From Agaribacillus aureus (GTDB taxonomy: Bacteria; Bacteroidota; Bacteroidia; Cytophagales; Cyclobacteriaceae): a stretch of 64,000 bases of DNA. The notes beneath the pieces were generated by a model that did no database searches, had not been told where the DNA came from, and saw only the letters and a list, made by a program, of their open reading frames with translations. The DNA is taken from assembly GCA_030442055.1 (NCBI GenBank), contig JAUJEB010000013.1, positions 98,577 to 162,576 of the forward strand. The letters run 5' to 3'. Below, piece after piece: positions 54,831 to 63,489 of this stretch (the first letter of the stretch is position 1; every line of letters starts with the position of its first letter). The position numbers were made by a program, and so were the translations under genes.

Positions 54831-55762
54831 TAGTTCTTGCTTTCAGGTGTCACGGTTATCCATTTCTGCTCCAGCCAATTGGCGGTGTCGAGGTAGGCTT
54901 GTTTTATATCGAGAACATGTGATTCTTTACCTCCGATATCTATACCAATGTGGCCCTTAAAATCTATGGTGTGCAGTGCGTTAAAAAAATTTTCCCAATC
55001 GACCGTTCCCTCACCGGGTGGTAAATGTTCAATTTTTGATCCATGACTGTCCGAAACGTGGATATAATCTATGTGATCGGCCAGGCGGATAAGTGACAAC
55101 CCAAGGTTTTCCTTCATATAAAATTGATTGGAGGTATCGAAGTTAAAGCGCAGGTTTTCGCTGTCTACCGCATCGGCAAAGTAAAGAAAGGCGTCTGCGG
55201 TAGCGGAAAGCACCCCGGCGCTGGGATGCATTTGATTAGTCAGTCCATATTTGCCGGCGATATCGCAAGCATTTTTATAGGTTTCCACCAGACCCTGCCA
55301 ATACTTTTTCCAATTCAGGCCCTGCGGGAGCGCGGCAGATAAAAGGGTATTCTGATCATGGTGGCGCTCTATGTTGGAGTTTCCTAAAAATTGGTAAGGC
55401 GGCAGCGGTGCATTATCCAAAACTCCCTTTGCACCTAAAAAAGAAGCTAATTCACATCCTTTTTCAAAAAGTTTTAAATTTTCAAGGCGTTCGTTGGGAT
55501 CGGGAGATGAAAGCCCCTGAAGCACCACGCAAAAATAGGGAACCGTTTGTTCAAGCCTTTGCAATGCTTCTTTAATTTCAAACCTGCACTCATAAACGTC
55601 CAATAAATGTTCCTCCCGTATACCTTCCAATTCAACACTGCTAAACCCCATCGAGCTGGTCTCCTCCAGATAGGTGATTGTTTTTTCAACCGGCGGAGGA
55701 TATCCATATTCGGAGATTAAATACAGGTAACAACAGGTAATAGCAGGATCAAACATTTTCAT
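54830..55762 (-). CDS. Sugar phosphate isomerase/epimerase-like TIM-barrel protein
   Basis: A cytoplasmic protein of about 310 aa with the xylose-isomerase-like (AP endonuclease 2) fold: 'SSMGFSSVELEGIREEHLLD', 'ASFLGAKGVLDNAPLPPY', 'KYGLTNQMHPSAG', 'LRFNFDTSNQFY', 'HIDYIHVSDSHGSKIEHLPPGEGTVDW' and 'GHIGIDIGGKESH'. The Glu/His/Asp residues in these strands fit a metal site. No signal peptide is present. Start codons at 55762 and 55756 are equally possible. It is the first gene of the four-gene overlap operon with GH28, GH20 and the (alpha/alpha) protein, and probably isomerises a released sugar. Confidence 0.82.
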   Translation of the reverse strand: MKMFDPAITCCYLYLISEYGYPPPVEKTITYLEETSSMGFSSVELEGIREEHLLDVYECRFEIKEALQRLEQTVPYFCVVLQGLSSPDPNERLENLKLFEKGCELASFLGAKGVLDNAPLPPYQFLGNSNIERHHDQNTLLSAALPQGLNWKKYWQGLVETYKNACDIAGKYGLTNQMHPSAGVLSATADAFLYFADAVDSENLRFNFDTSNQFYMKENLGLSLIRLADHIDYIHVSDSHGSKIEHLPPGEGTVDWENFFNALHTIDFKGHIGIDIGGKESHVLDIKQAYLDTANWLEQKWITVTPESKN

Positions 55763-56139
55763 ATAAGATGACTTCAAAAATTCCCAATTATTTGGGTAAT
55801 AAAACAATAACATTGTTCACTTCATCCGATATTCCCGCGGATGTTGTGAAGGATTTTGATTTTTTTCTATTGTTAAGACGAATAACAGGATAGCAGCCCT
55901 TATCGGTGTGTAATATTTAAAAGCCTGTTCTCCGGTCCGCCAGGTGCTGTGAGTTAGGTAAGAGAGAAGATAACACCCATAGCAAGATTTACAAGCACGT
56001 GTTGCAGTGCGGGTATAGGCTTCCCTGCAGCGGGCAGGTGCTCTCCGGGATGGAAGTTGAAATTACGCTAAAACCCCGCACTTCAACTGTTCACCAAACT
56101 GCGGGGATTTTAGTTGAAATCTAATATGTTAGTCCATGA
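55763..56139. other. Intergenic region with a terminator hairpin
   Basis: These 377 bases hold the promoter region of the TIM-barrel/GH28 operon and the end of the persulfide dioxygenase operon. No gene is evident. The hairpin at 56070-56111 is listed separately. Confidence 0.5.
56070..56111 (-). terminator. Hairpin terminator after the persulfide dioxygenase operon
   Basis: AAAACCCCGCA and TGCGGGGATTTT pair around a 19-base loop, giving a GC-rich stem with A and T tails, so it can work in both directions. It lies 29 bases past the stop of the 54-aa gene. Confidence 0.7.
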
Positions 56140-56304
56140 CTATTGCAACGCTTTTTCCAATTTCTCAAGCCTTTTTTCTATCTCTATCAGCTTATGGATA
56201 ATAATGATGTGCGTTTCTTTAGCATCGATGCCTACCACACTTTTGTCGCTGGCAATGGTCTGCTCGATTTGCTCATAGGCTTCTTTGGGAACCAATTCAT
56301 TCAT
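56140..56304 (-). CDS. 54-aa small protein downstream of the persulfide dioxygenase
   Basis: Short frame read from the ATG at 56304. It encodes 'MNELVPKEAYEQIEQTIASD', a middle part with 'VGIDAKETHIIIIHKL', and an amphipathic C-terminal helix 'IEKRLEKLEKAL'. It starts 14 bases after the dioxygenase stop on the same strand and is followed by a terminator, which supports a real gene. Function is unknown. The charged heptad-like tail suggests oligomerisation. Confidence 0.55.
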   Translation of the reverse strand: MNELVPKEAYEQIEQTIASDKSVVGIDAKETHIIIIHKLIEIEKRLEKLEKALQ

Positions 56305-56318
56305 TGTTTTATTTGTTT

Positions 56319-57731
56319 TTAAAGCATGGTTGTTGGCTCGTGATATTCCGTCCTGGGCAAATCGGTCTTTACCAGGGCTTTGTAGCCACCCTGGATATCC
56401 AACAGTTGACCAAAGCCGCGGGACCTGAGTATAGAGGCCATGATCATAGAACGGTATCCGCCTGCGCAATGAACGAAATAATGTTTTTTCTTGTCCAACT
56501 TCGCCATGTTTTTGTTGATAAAATCCAATGGAAAGTTACTGATCCCTTTAATATGTTCGGCATTATATTCGCTATTTTTTCGCACATCCAGAACATGAAT
56601 GCCCTCATCTTTTTTAAACAACTTTGCAAAGTCAGCCGCCGATAGCTGAGGGATGGTGTCTGTGGTCCTGCCTGCTTTTTTCCAGGCTTCAAAGCCACCT
56701 TTGAGATAACCCAGGGTGTTATCATACCCTACTCTGGCCAGGCGAGTTACCACCTCTTCCTCTCTTCCCTCGTCGGCCAAAAACAAAATAGGGTGATTGA
56801 GGTCTGTGATCAGTGCTCCTACCCACGGGGCGAAGCTTTCGTCAATACCGATGAAAACAGATCCCGGAATAAAACCTTTAGGAAATACCTCTTTGGATCT
56901 GGTATCCAAAATGAGAGCCTGATTTCTGTTGGCCATCTCTTCAAATTCATCTACCTCCAGCGCTACCACTCCCTGCTTCAAAACATCATCGAGGCTCTCG
57001 TATCCCATCTTGTTTAATACTGCATTTTTTGGAAAGTACTGCGGCGGGGCAGCCAATCCACTGGTCACTTCTTCAACAAATTCTTCACAACTCATATCCG
57101 GCCTCAGGGCATAATTAAATTTTTTCTGATTTCCTAAGGTATCGGTGGTTTCGCTACTCATCATCTTCCCGCATGCGGAGCCTGCTCCGTGGCCCGGGTA
57201 GACGATCAAATCATCTTCCAGTGGCATAATTTTATTTCTCAGTGAGTCATAAAGGTGCGTCGCCAGATCTTCCATGCTCAGGTCTGTTTTTACTGCCAGA
57301 TCCGGTCTTCCGACATCCCCGATAAAAAGGGTATCTCCGGTAAACAAGGCCTGGTTTTTACCGTTTTCATCTATTAATAAAAAGGTCGATGATTCCATGG
57401 TGTGCCCGGGTGTGTGCAACACTTTGATCTTTACTTTGCCCAAGCTGAGTATTTCTTCATCACTGGCAATATAGGCATCAAAATTCGGCCGGGCAGTCGG
57501 GCCATAGACAATTTTTGCGCCGGTTTTCCTGGCCAAATCCAAATGTCCGGAAACAAAATCAGCATGAAAATGAGTTTCCAGTACATATTTAATTTTTGCA
57601 CCATCCTCCATCGCCCTTTCAATGTAGGGAGCTGTTTCTCTTAATGGATCGATAATGGCAGCTTCTCCGTCAGATTCAATATAGTAGGCAGCTTCTGCCA
57701 GACATCCTGTATAAATTTGTTCTACTTTCAT
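56319..57731 (-). CDS. Persulfide dioxygenase-rhodanese fusion (MBL fold plus two rhodanese domains)
   Basis: A 470-aa cytoplasmic sulfide-detoxifying enzyme, read from the ATG at 57731 (MKVEQIYTGCLAEAAYYIES). The metallo-beta-lactamase domain (1-245) has the ETHE1-type metal motif 'ETHFHADFVSGHL' (His54, His56, Asp58), 'HTPGHTMESS', 'FTGDTLFIGDVGRPD' and 'VYPGHGAGSACG'. The first rhodanese-like domain (about 255-355) has 'LILDTRSKEVFPKGF' but no active Cys. The second (about 370-460) has the active Cys in 'HCAGGYRSM'. It oxidises persulfides to sulfite and may transfer sulfur to thiosulfate. Followed by the 54-aa gene. Confidence 0.9.
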   Translation of the reverse strand: MKVEQIYTGCLAEAAYYIESDGEAAIIDPLRETAPYIERAMEDGAKIKYVLETHFHADFVSGHLDLARKTGAKIVYGPTARPNFDAYIASDEEILSLGKVKIKVLHTPGHTMESSTFLLIDENGKNQALFTGDTLFIGDVGRPDLAVKTDLSMEDLATHLYDSLRNKIMPLEDDLIVYPGHGAGSACGKMMSSETTDTLGNQKKFNYALRPDMSCEEFVEEVTSGLAAPPQYFPKNAVLNKMGYESLDDVLKQGVVALEVDEFEEMANRNQALILDTRSKEVFPKGFIPGSVFIGIDESFAPWVGALITDLNHPILFLADEGREEEVVTRLARVGYDNTLGYLKGGFEAWKKAGRTTDTIPQLSAADFAKLFKKDEGIHVLDVRKNSEYNAEHIKGISNFPLDFINKNMAKLDKKKHYFVHCAGGYRSMIMASILRSRGFGQLLDIQGGYKALVKTDLPRTEYHEPTTML

Positions 57732-57994
57732 GGCTATGTCATTTAAATTTTGTGCTTCATCGTTTAAATCAAAGATAGTGGCCTTTGCTTTTGGTGTTGG
57801 TAACAATTGTTACTGAAAAGAATGACCTGGGTCAGTTTTAATTGGGTTTGGCTTGAAGCCGAATGGTGATGGAAGGGAATATCAGGAAAGCAAGATAACG
57901 GAATGTTCAGCAGGTTAAAATGAGAAGAAGGGGTTAGTATTTCCCCCAAAACCCATTTTATGAATCAGGATCATCATAGCCAGACAAACCCCCA

Positions 57995-58603
57995 TTACGG
58001 TACACTCGGAGGCGGACTAACTCTTTCAACATTTTCCGGTTTCAAGGAGCTTCCTTCAATGATGTGTTCGATAGAAAGCCCTATCAGCAAACATAACATG
58101 GCCCAATGATTATCCCCCTGCTGGTGATAATAAATCCATCCTACGGCCCCTAACACCTCCATGAGTGTAAAAAAATGGGTTTTAAGGTCCAGGGTATGGC
58201 TGAAAATATTTTTCCGTTTTACCAATCCTAATTCAGCACTATGTTGGATAAGCATTAAACCATATAAAATCGCTGTGGACCCCATATATCCCAGCCGGTC
58301 TATTGAATAATACCAAACAATCCAAATCAGGATTTCGGTAAAGGTAATAAAACCCCAACCCAAAATTTGTTGCCAGACAGGTACATTAGTACCCGTGATC
58401 CCTTCTTTAGGTCGGTATACCTTTTTCACCCACACAGCTACACTGCCACGCTCGATGCCAAACCCCACCCACAACAGCAGGTTTGCCAACAACAAATTTC
58501 CAAGGTCCATGTATGTCAACCAATAGTGAAGTGCTATGAACTCCCCGATGGTTGCTATTAAAAATGGCACGATATCGGTTTTGAAATTTAGGTTTTGATG
58601 CAT
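57995..58603 (-). CDS. Polytopic membrane protein in the DyP peroxidase operon
   Basis: A 202-aa protein with about five or six hydrophobic segments: 'IVPFLIATIGEFIALHYWL', 'LLLANLLLWVGFGI', 'ILGWGFITFTEILIWIVWYY', 'MGSTAILYGLMLIQH', 'FTLMEVLGAVGWIYY' and 'AMLCLLIGLSIEHIIEG'. Scattered His and Glu residues lie within or next to these helices (e.g. 'GEFIALHYW', 'IQHSAELG', 'IEHIIEG') and could bind metal or haem, but this is a guess. It starts 20 bases after the peroxidase stop. I recognise no family. Confidence 0.7.
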   Translation of the reverse strand: MHQNLNFKTDIVPFLIATIGEFIALHYWLTYMDLGNLLLANLLLWVGFGIERGSVAVWVKKVYRPKEGITGTNVPVWQQILGWGFITFTEILIWIVWYYSIDRLGYMGSTAILYGLMLIQHSAELGLVKRKNIFSHTLDLKTHFFTLMEVLGAVGWIYYHQQGDNHWAMLCLLIGLSIEHIIEGSSLKPENVERVSPPPSVP

Positions 58604-58623
58604 TTTATTGGGTTTTTGGTGGA

Positions 58624-60018
58624 TTATTCTTTTGACAAAAAATCGATGGCTGTTAACCCCGGCATAAAAAAATAACTCCCTCCCTTTACCCTCACAAAGG
58701 GAGGCAAGTCCTGATACCTTTTCCTGACGGGGCTGGTCTGCGCCTCAAATTGGGTGTGGCCAATCTGGTTTTTGTCCGTCGCCGATCTTTGTACTCCGAC
58801 AATCGGGTCTACATCGTTGTACAGGTTATGGAACTTTCTATTATTAGCCCACGTATGCTGTACAAATTCAAATTGGCGGTCGATATCGGTATTGAAACAA
58901 ATGAAGTTAAGCCCTCTGGAACCGGTTGGTGGTAAATCCAATGCATTCAACATGGCTTCGATGTCTGCATTTTCGGCCAGTGGTATTCCATAGGGTCGTC
59001 CTCTCCTTAATATCCGATGGTTATTGGCCACCCTGGAAGCTTCGTCCAATTCCTTCTTTTTCCCCCCGTCACTTAGGCTATCCCTTGGGTTCATCCTTCT
59101 GATATGTGATCCAAAGGGGCACTGCATACCGAGTCTGTCGTCCTGATAAAAGCTGAAGTTATTGAGATCCCTTTTAGTTATTTTTTCGGTAGCGGACCTG
59201 GTCAATGGATTTCCATTGGGCCACCTACCCACCATCTTTGAGGCCAGGATAACCGCCTCTTTTTTCCCCTTCTCAACACCCCCAAAATAATCGCAGAGGG
59301 TCTTCCAAAATAAGGGAACATCCTGTTCCAACTGCCTGAAGACCATATAGCTGCCGTTGCATCCAAAATTAAACTGTCCATTTTGCAAAAACGGGCTATG
59401 AGGCTGCTTATCATAGTTGTTTGGGTATCCTAAGATAAACTCTCCGGGATTGACAAAATTCTGCTCATCGGAGGCCCAACCCAACCCTTGCATTACCGGC
59501 TGGTTTACACCATCTTTGAATCCAAAATGTTCCTTACCTCCCAGGGAGAAGCTTTCAATTCTTGTTACAACCTCCCTGATGCCGTTTTCAGGAAATTTCG
59601 AGGCCACTTCTGCATAAAACTGTTCAAGCGCCACTTTATCCCGGGCAAACAGCATCAATACGCCATGTAATTCCTGGTGGTTTCTATGACCCCACACCCA
59701 TTTAGTACTTGCATTGATGCCATAATCCCCTAATATCCTATTCCGGTGGTCAGTGTCCATGCCTTCGGTAAATGCCCTTGAAAATCCATGGTCTTCATCG
59801 ACAGTCAAACCTAACTTCCGAAGGCCATCGGCGGTAAAAGCGATGTTCATACTTGGTTCGCCAGGTGATGAAACCCCGTTTTGAAAGGTGGTGGCTTTCA
59901 GCCACCGTCTGAATGCTGATATGTCTTCGAGGCTTAAAAATAAATAGCAAGCTGCAGATAAACGGCCGTATCCATAGATAAGCATGCCCTGAATGTCTTT
60001 TCGATCAATGGCTTTCAT
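58624..60018 (-). CDS. DyP-type haem peroxidase
   Basis: A 464-aa dye-decolorising peroxidase. The distal motif GFKDG is at 166-170 (Asp169) in 'EHFGFKDGVNQP', a wording closer to the fungal/cyanobacterial class V type than to EfeB. The proximal haem ligand is probably His305 in 'PFGSHIRRMNPRDS', with Arg307/308. The C-terminus 'GSRGLNFICFNTDIDRQFEFVQHTWANN' and 'GGSYFFMPGL' is typical. No Tat or Sec signal is visible, so it is cytoplasmic or held by its operon partners. It lies 4 bases after the upstream gene's stop and 20 before the membrane protein. Confidence 0.9.
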   Translation of the reverse strand: MKAIDRKDIQGMLIYGYGRLSAACYLFLSLEDISAFRRWLKATTFQNGVSSPGEPSMNIAFTADGLRKLGLTVDEDHGFSRAFTEGMDTDHRNRILGDYGINASTKWVWGHRNHQELHGVLMLFARDKVALEQFYAEVASKFPENGIREVVTRIESFSLGGKEHFGFKDGVNQPVMQGLGWASDEQNFVNPGEFILGYPNNYDKQPHSPFLQNGQFNFGCNGSYMVFRQLEQDVPLFWKTLCDYFGGVEKGKKEAVILASKMVGRWPNGNPLTRSATEKITKRDLNNFSFYQDDRLGMQCPFGSHIRRMNPRDSLSDGGKKKELDEASRVANNHRILRRGRPYGIPLAENADIEAMLNALDLPPTGSRGLNFICFNTDIDRQFEFVQHTWANNRKFHNLYNDVDPIVGVQRSATDKNQIGHTQFEAQTSPVRKRYQDLPPFVRVKGGSYFFMPGLTAIDFLSKE

Positions 60019-60022
60019 GACT

Positions 60023-61252
60023 TTAGTAACCTAATAACCAATTTTCTATTTCTTCCTTGTTAAGCTCACCGGTGAGCCCTTTTTGCAGTTGACCATTGTT
60101 TGCAATGTTGGTCACTGTCAAATCACGGTAGGCGCTGTACCATACGTTGGTATAAACCTGTTTGGCCCTGGCCCACGATTTAAAACGCTGTTCATCCTTC
60201 GCTCCTTTAAGCATCAGCAGCCGCGTTTTTGGAAATCCTTTTGTATTGCTCCACACTGCGGTTAAACCCAACGCTGCCTTGTCTACGAAATCTCCTAAAT
60301 AGCGTTCCCAACTGCCATCAAAATTACTGAAAAACAATAGCCGTCTTCCTTTGTCGATGATGATCCAACGGGCATAATGGATGGTAGGTATTCCTCCCAG
60401 CCTGCCTCCATTGAAAATGACTTTGGCTAGATAGGCAATGCCATTAAGCACTAATTTAAGCATCATCAGTCGAAACCATCCCGGTTTGATCTCTACCAGG
60501 TGGGTCAATTGATTTTGAACAATTCTATCCTCCATTTCAGTAAAACGTTTGGTTTGGTCCGATCCGCTGGACTTTTGGCTGTGTTGCCTTTTATCATCTG
60601 ACATTTCAAGAATCAACAGTGGAATGACACAAACAATAGCGACCACCAGAAGGATGGGAATCGCCAATGGTAATAGCCACCAGTCCGGTTTAGGGAGTTG
60701 AAAATCGTCATAGGTATTAAAAAAACCTGTTGCTTTCGCATTTTGGACTATACTTTGCCTGAGCACTTTTGCAGAGGGGTCCTTCCCGGCCAGGCTATCA
60801 ATATGGTCCTCGGCCACCTTTCTGGATGATTCTTCATACGTGATCCGGGTTGCCTTACGCCCCCAGGTACCCCGGTAGTAATAGGCCTTCAGCCGGGCAT
60901 TTTCCTTAAACCATTGTAATTGTGCCTGCTCATTGTCATGTATGTAGCCTTCACAGCAATCGAATATTTGATCAATAGCTGCCTCGGGGCACCGGATAAT
61001 TTCCAATAAATGGCTGTCCAGATCTCCGTCATAATTGGTGGCAAATGCCAGATAATCAGGATATTGCACACCTCCTTTGGGTTGAGGCAATATAACAAAT
61101 CGGGCGAAATGAATACTTTTAATCCTTTCAAAAGGAAAGATAGAATTATTTTCCAGATCGGCCTGTATGTTGGCAAGCACAGTTTTCAACGCTTGCATTT
61201 TCCCCGCCTTAATGGCTACTATTAAATTGTAAGGGTTGGGCGCTAGTTTCAT
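60023..61252 (-). CDS. Uncharacterised membrane-anchored protein with duplicated domain
   Basis: A 409-aa protein, first gene of the DyP operon. It contains two similar halves: 'IHFARFVIL' (47-55) followed by 'ATNYDGDLDSHL' (71-82), and 'IHYARWIII' (291-299) followed by 'FSNFDGSWERYL' (308-319). A strong membrane segment at 191-217 ('WWLLPLAIPILLVVAIVCVI') lies between them. The duplicated strand-helix pattern suggests a ferredoxin-like fold, as also found in DyP peroxidases, but I cannot prove relation. No haem motif is seen. It may anchor or feed the peroxidase. Function unknown. Confidence 0.75.
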   Translation of the reverse strand: MKLAPNPYNLIVAIKAGKMQALKTVLANIQADLENNSIFPFERIKSIHFARFVILPQPKGGVQYPDYLAFATNYDGDLDSHLLEIIRCPEAAIDQIFDCCEGYIHDNEQAQLQWFKENARLKAYYYRGTWGRKATRITYEESSRKVAEDHIDSLAGKDPSAKVLRQSIVQNAKATGFFNTYDDFQLPKPDWWLLPLAIPILLVVAIVCVIPLLILEMSDDKRQHSQKSSGSDQTKRFTEMEDRIVQNQLTHLVEIKPGWFRLMMLKLVLNGIAYLAKVIFNGGRLGGIPTIHYARWIIIDKGRRLLFFSNFDGSWERYLGDFVDKAALGLTAVWSNTKGFPKTRLLMLKGAKDEQRFKSWARAKQVYTNVWYSAYRDLTVTNIANNGQLQKGLTGELNKEEIENWLLGY

Positions 61253-61758
61253 ATAAAAATAATTAGGTGTTTATTCAAACTACAACCCACTAGCTTGATT
61301 TGATAATATTCACCAGTCATTTGGTATAATTATCACCTATTTTCCATTGCCGAAGTCAATATAACCATTTTTTCCTCATCAAAAAAACGGTTGATTTTGA
61401 TATTGGGGTTTCAGACCTTGTCAGGTGATGGCACTTAAATTTTAATACCCTGTCAATCGCAGGCAAAATCCTGAATTTCGCCTTAACCATCAAAAAAATT
61501 GCCCTTATCCGCCCGGGAACGCTTTATACCAATATAAATCGATATGAAGAGGGCTTGCACTGCTTCTATACTGACCTTTTTATAAAAGAAAATTGGAAAT
61601 CATCTTTCCATTAAAGAAATTGTGACATTACAAAGGGTTCAGTTTACGATATCCAGGTTGGTATCAGGTGTAGTTTGAAAGTCTGATGAATGGAAATATA
61701 AATGATGAAAGTTAAAGCCAGTTTCTTGGGAAGAGATCAAGGCATTTAATCAGATTAT
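61253..61758. other. Intergenic region upstream of the DyP operon
   Basis: A 506-base AT-rich stretch that should contain the DyP operon promoter (minus strand) and the end of the SulP transcript. I see no convincing gene, terminator or promoter consensus in it. Confidence 0.45.
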
Positions 61759-63489
61759 TCAATCGAGGTTGGTTTGTGTGGCATGGGCAGAGGCCTGCAC
61801 TTCGCGATCGCTATTCAGATCGTCGAAATAGGCTACGGCTTCCTCAACATACATAAAGAAATGATCCTTACCGATCTGTTCCATCAATCCGTTTTTTGTC
61901 ATGATATCCCTGACAGGCCCTTTGACGCCCGACATATAAAAATCGATGCCATCGGCGCGTAACTCGGTGATAAAATCACTTAAGACATGGGTGGCGCTGG
62001 AATCCAGGCTGTTGATGGCGTTGGCATTTAAGATGATAAGTTTAAGATCCTTCTTCGTCATGATCAGACGTTCCAATATATCCATCAGATAGCCGGTATT
62101 GGCAAAAAATAATTCCGCATCAAATCTGACGATCAGTATATCGTCTCTTTCTTTGACCTGCGGAAACCTGTTGATATTTCTGTAGACAGCCATACCCGGC
62201 ATTTTACCCAAAACCGCCACATGTGGATAGGCGCTTCGATAAATCACCATCGCCAGTGACAGCACAACCCCTACGCCGATCCCCTGTTCAATGCCAAAGG
62301 TTAAGGTAGCTACAAAGGTTGCTACCATCATTAAAAAGTCCCTTCTGTCGGTTTTCCAAAGGTAGACAGCCTCCTTGAAGTCAATCAGGCCAAATACCGC
62401 TACCATAATAACCGACGCCAGTATAGCATTCGGCAGATAATAAAACAATGGTGTCAGAAACAAGAGTGTCAATATGATCAAAACCGCACTTATGATAGCC
62501 GCCATACCCGTTTTTGCTCCTGCCTGATCATTTACGGCAGTCCTGGAAAATCCTCCTGTCGTGGGAAAAGCCTTAAAAAACGCGCCGCCGATGTTAGCCA
62601 ATCCCAATCCGATTAACTCCTGATTTGGGTCTACGTCATAGTCTTTGTGCTTGGCCTGAATGGCTTTGGCCACGGCTATGGATTCCATGAATCCTACCAG
62701 GGCAATGGTCAGGGCAATCGGAAACAGGTCTTTTATGTGAGCGCCATCTATGGGCGGCAAGGAAAAGGCGGGTAACCCATGGGGGACCTCTCCAACTATC
62801 TTCATTCCCTGCGCATCCAGGCCAAACCATGAAACTGTCAGTACCCCTAAAATCACAGCCACCAGGGGTCCCGGTATGGACTTGCTAAACTTCTTCATCA
62901 TCAAAATAGTGGCTATTCCCCCAACGCCCAGCAACAAAGTCGGCAAGTGGATCTGATCAAAATCGGCCATCGCATTGATCAGGATCTCGTGAATATAGTT
63001 ACTTCTGGGAATACTCAAGCCGAGCAAATGCTTTAACTGACTCAGCCCTATGATCAGCGCTGCCGCTGAGGTAAATCCGCTGATGACCGGGTGGGATAAA
63101 AAATTCACCAAAAATCCAAGCCGGAATACGCCCAGTAAAAATTGCATCATTCCCACCATCAGTGCCAACAGTACGGCAAGCATAATGAACTGCTCCGTGC
63201 CGGGTTCCGCCAAATGCCCCACGCCCGTGGCAATCAGCAGGGCCACCATGGCCACCGGCCCCACCGCCAATTGCCGGGACGTCCCAAAAATAGCGTATAA
63301 TACCAGGGGAACCGTGGAAGCGTATAATCCGTAAATGGGCGGTAATCCAGCCAACATGGCATAGGCCATTCCCTGCGGAATCAGCATGACACCGACGGTT
63401 AAGCCAGCTGAAATATCTCCTTTCAGGTAGGCCCGGTTATAATCCGGCAACCAGCTAAATAAGGGAATGTATTTTTTCAAAATCCTCAT
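61759..63489 (-). CDS. SulP-family anion transporter with STAS domain
   Basis: A 576-aa inner-membrane transporter, read from the ATG at 63489 (MRILKKYIPLFSWLPDYNRAY). The SulP core has 'LKGDISAGLTVGVMLIPQGMAYAMLAGLPPIYGLYAS', 'GTSRQLAVGPVAM', 'FTSAAALIIGLSQLKHLLG' and 'NQELIGLGLANIGGAFFKAFPTTGGFSRTAVN'. The C-terminal STAS domain lies at about 440-555 ('ILIVRFDAELFFANTGYLMDIL', 'NAINSLDSSATHVLSDF'). Substrate may be sulfate or bicarbonate; the sequence does not decide. With sulfatase and persulfide enzymes in the window, sulfate is attractive but unproven. Confidence 0.93.
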   Translation of the reverse strand: MRILKKYIPLFSWLPDYNRAYLKGDISAGLTVGVMLIPQGMAYAMLAGLPPIYGLYASTVPLVLYAIFGTSRQLAVGPVAMVALLIATGVGHLAEPGTEQFIMLAVLLALMVGMMQFLLGVFRLGFLVNFLSHPVISGFTSAAALIIGLSQLKHLLGLSIPRSNYIHEILINAMADFDQIHLPTLLLGVGGIATILMMKKFSKSIPGPLVAVILGVLTVSWFGLDAQGMKIVGEVPHGLPAFSLPPIDGAHIKDLFPIALTIALVGFMESIAVAKAIQAKHKDYDVDPNQELIGLGLANIGGAFFKAFPTTGGFSRTAVNDQAGAKTGMAAIISAVLIILTLLFLTPLFYYLPNAILASVIMVAVFGLIDFKEAVYLWKTDRRDFLMMVATFVATLTFGIEQGIGVGVVLSLAMVIYRSAYPHVAVLGKMPGMAVYRNINRFPQVKERDDILIVRFDAELFFANTGYLMDILERLIMTKKDLKLIILNANAINSLDSSATHVLSDFITELRADGIDFYMSGVKGPVRDIMTKNGLMEQIGKDHFFMYVEEAVAYFDDLNSDREVQASAHATQTNLD

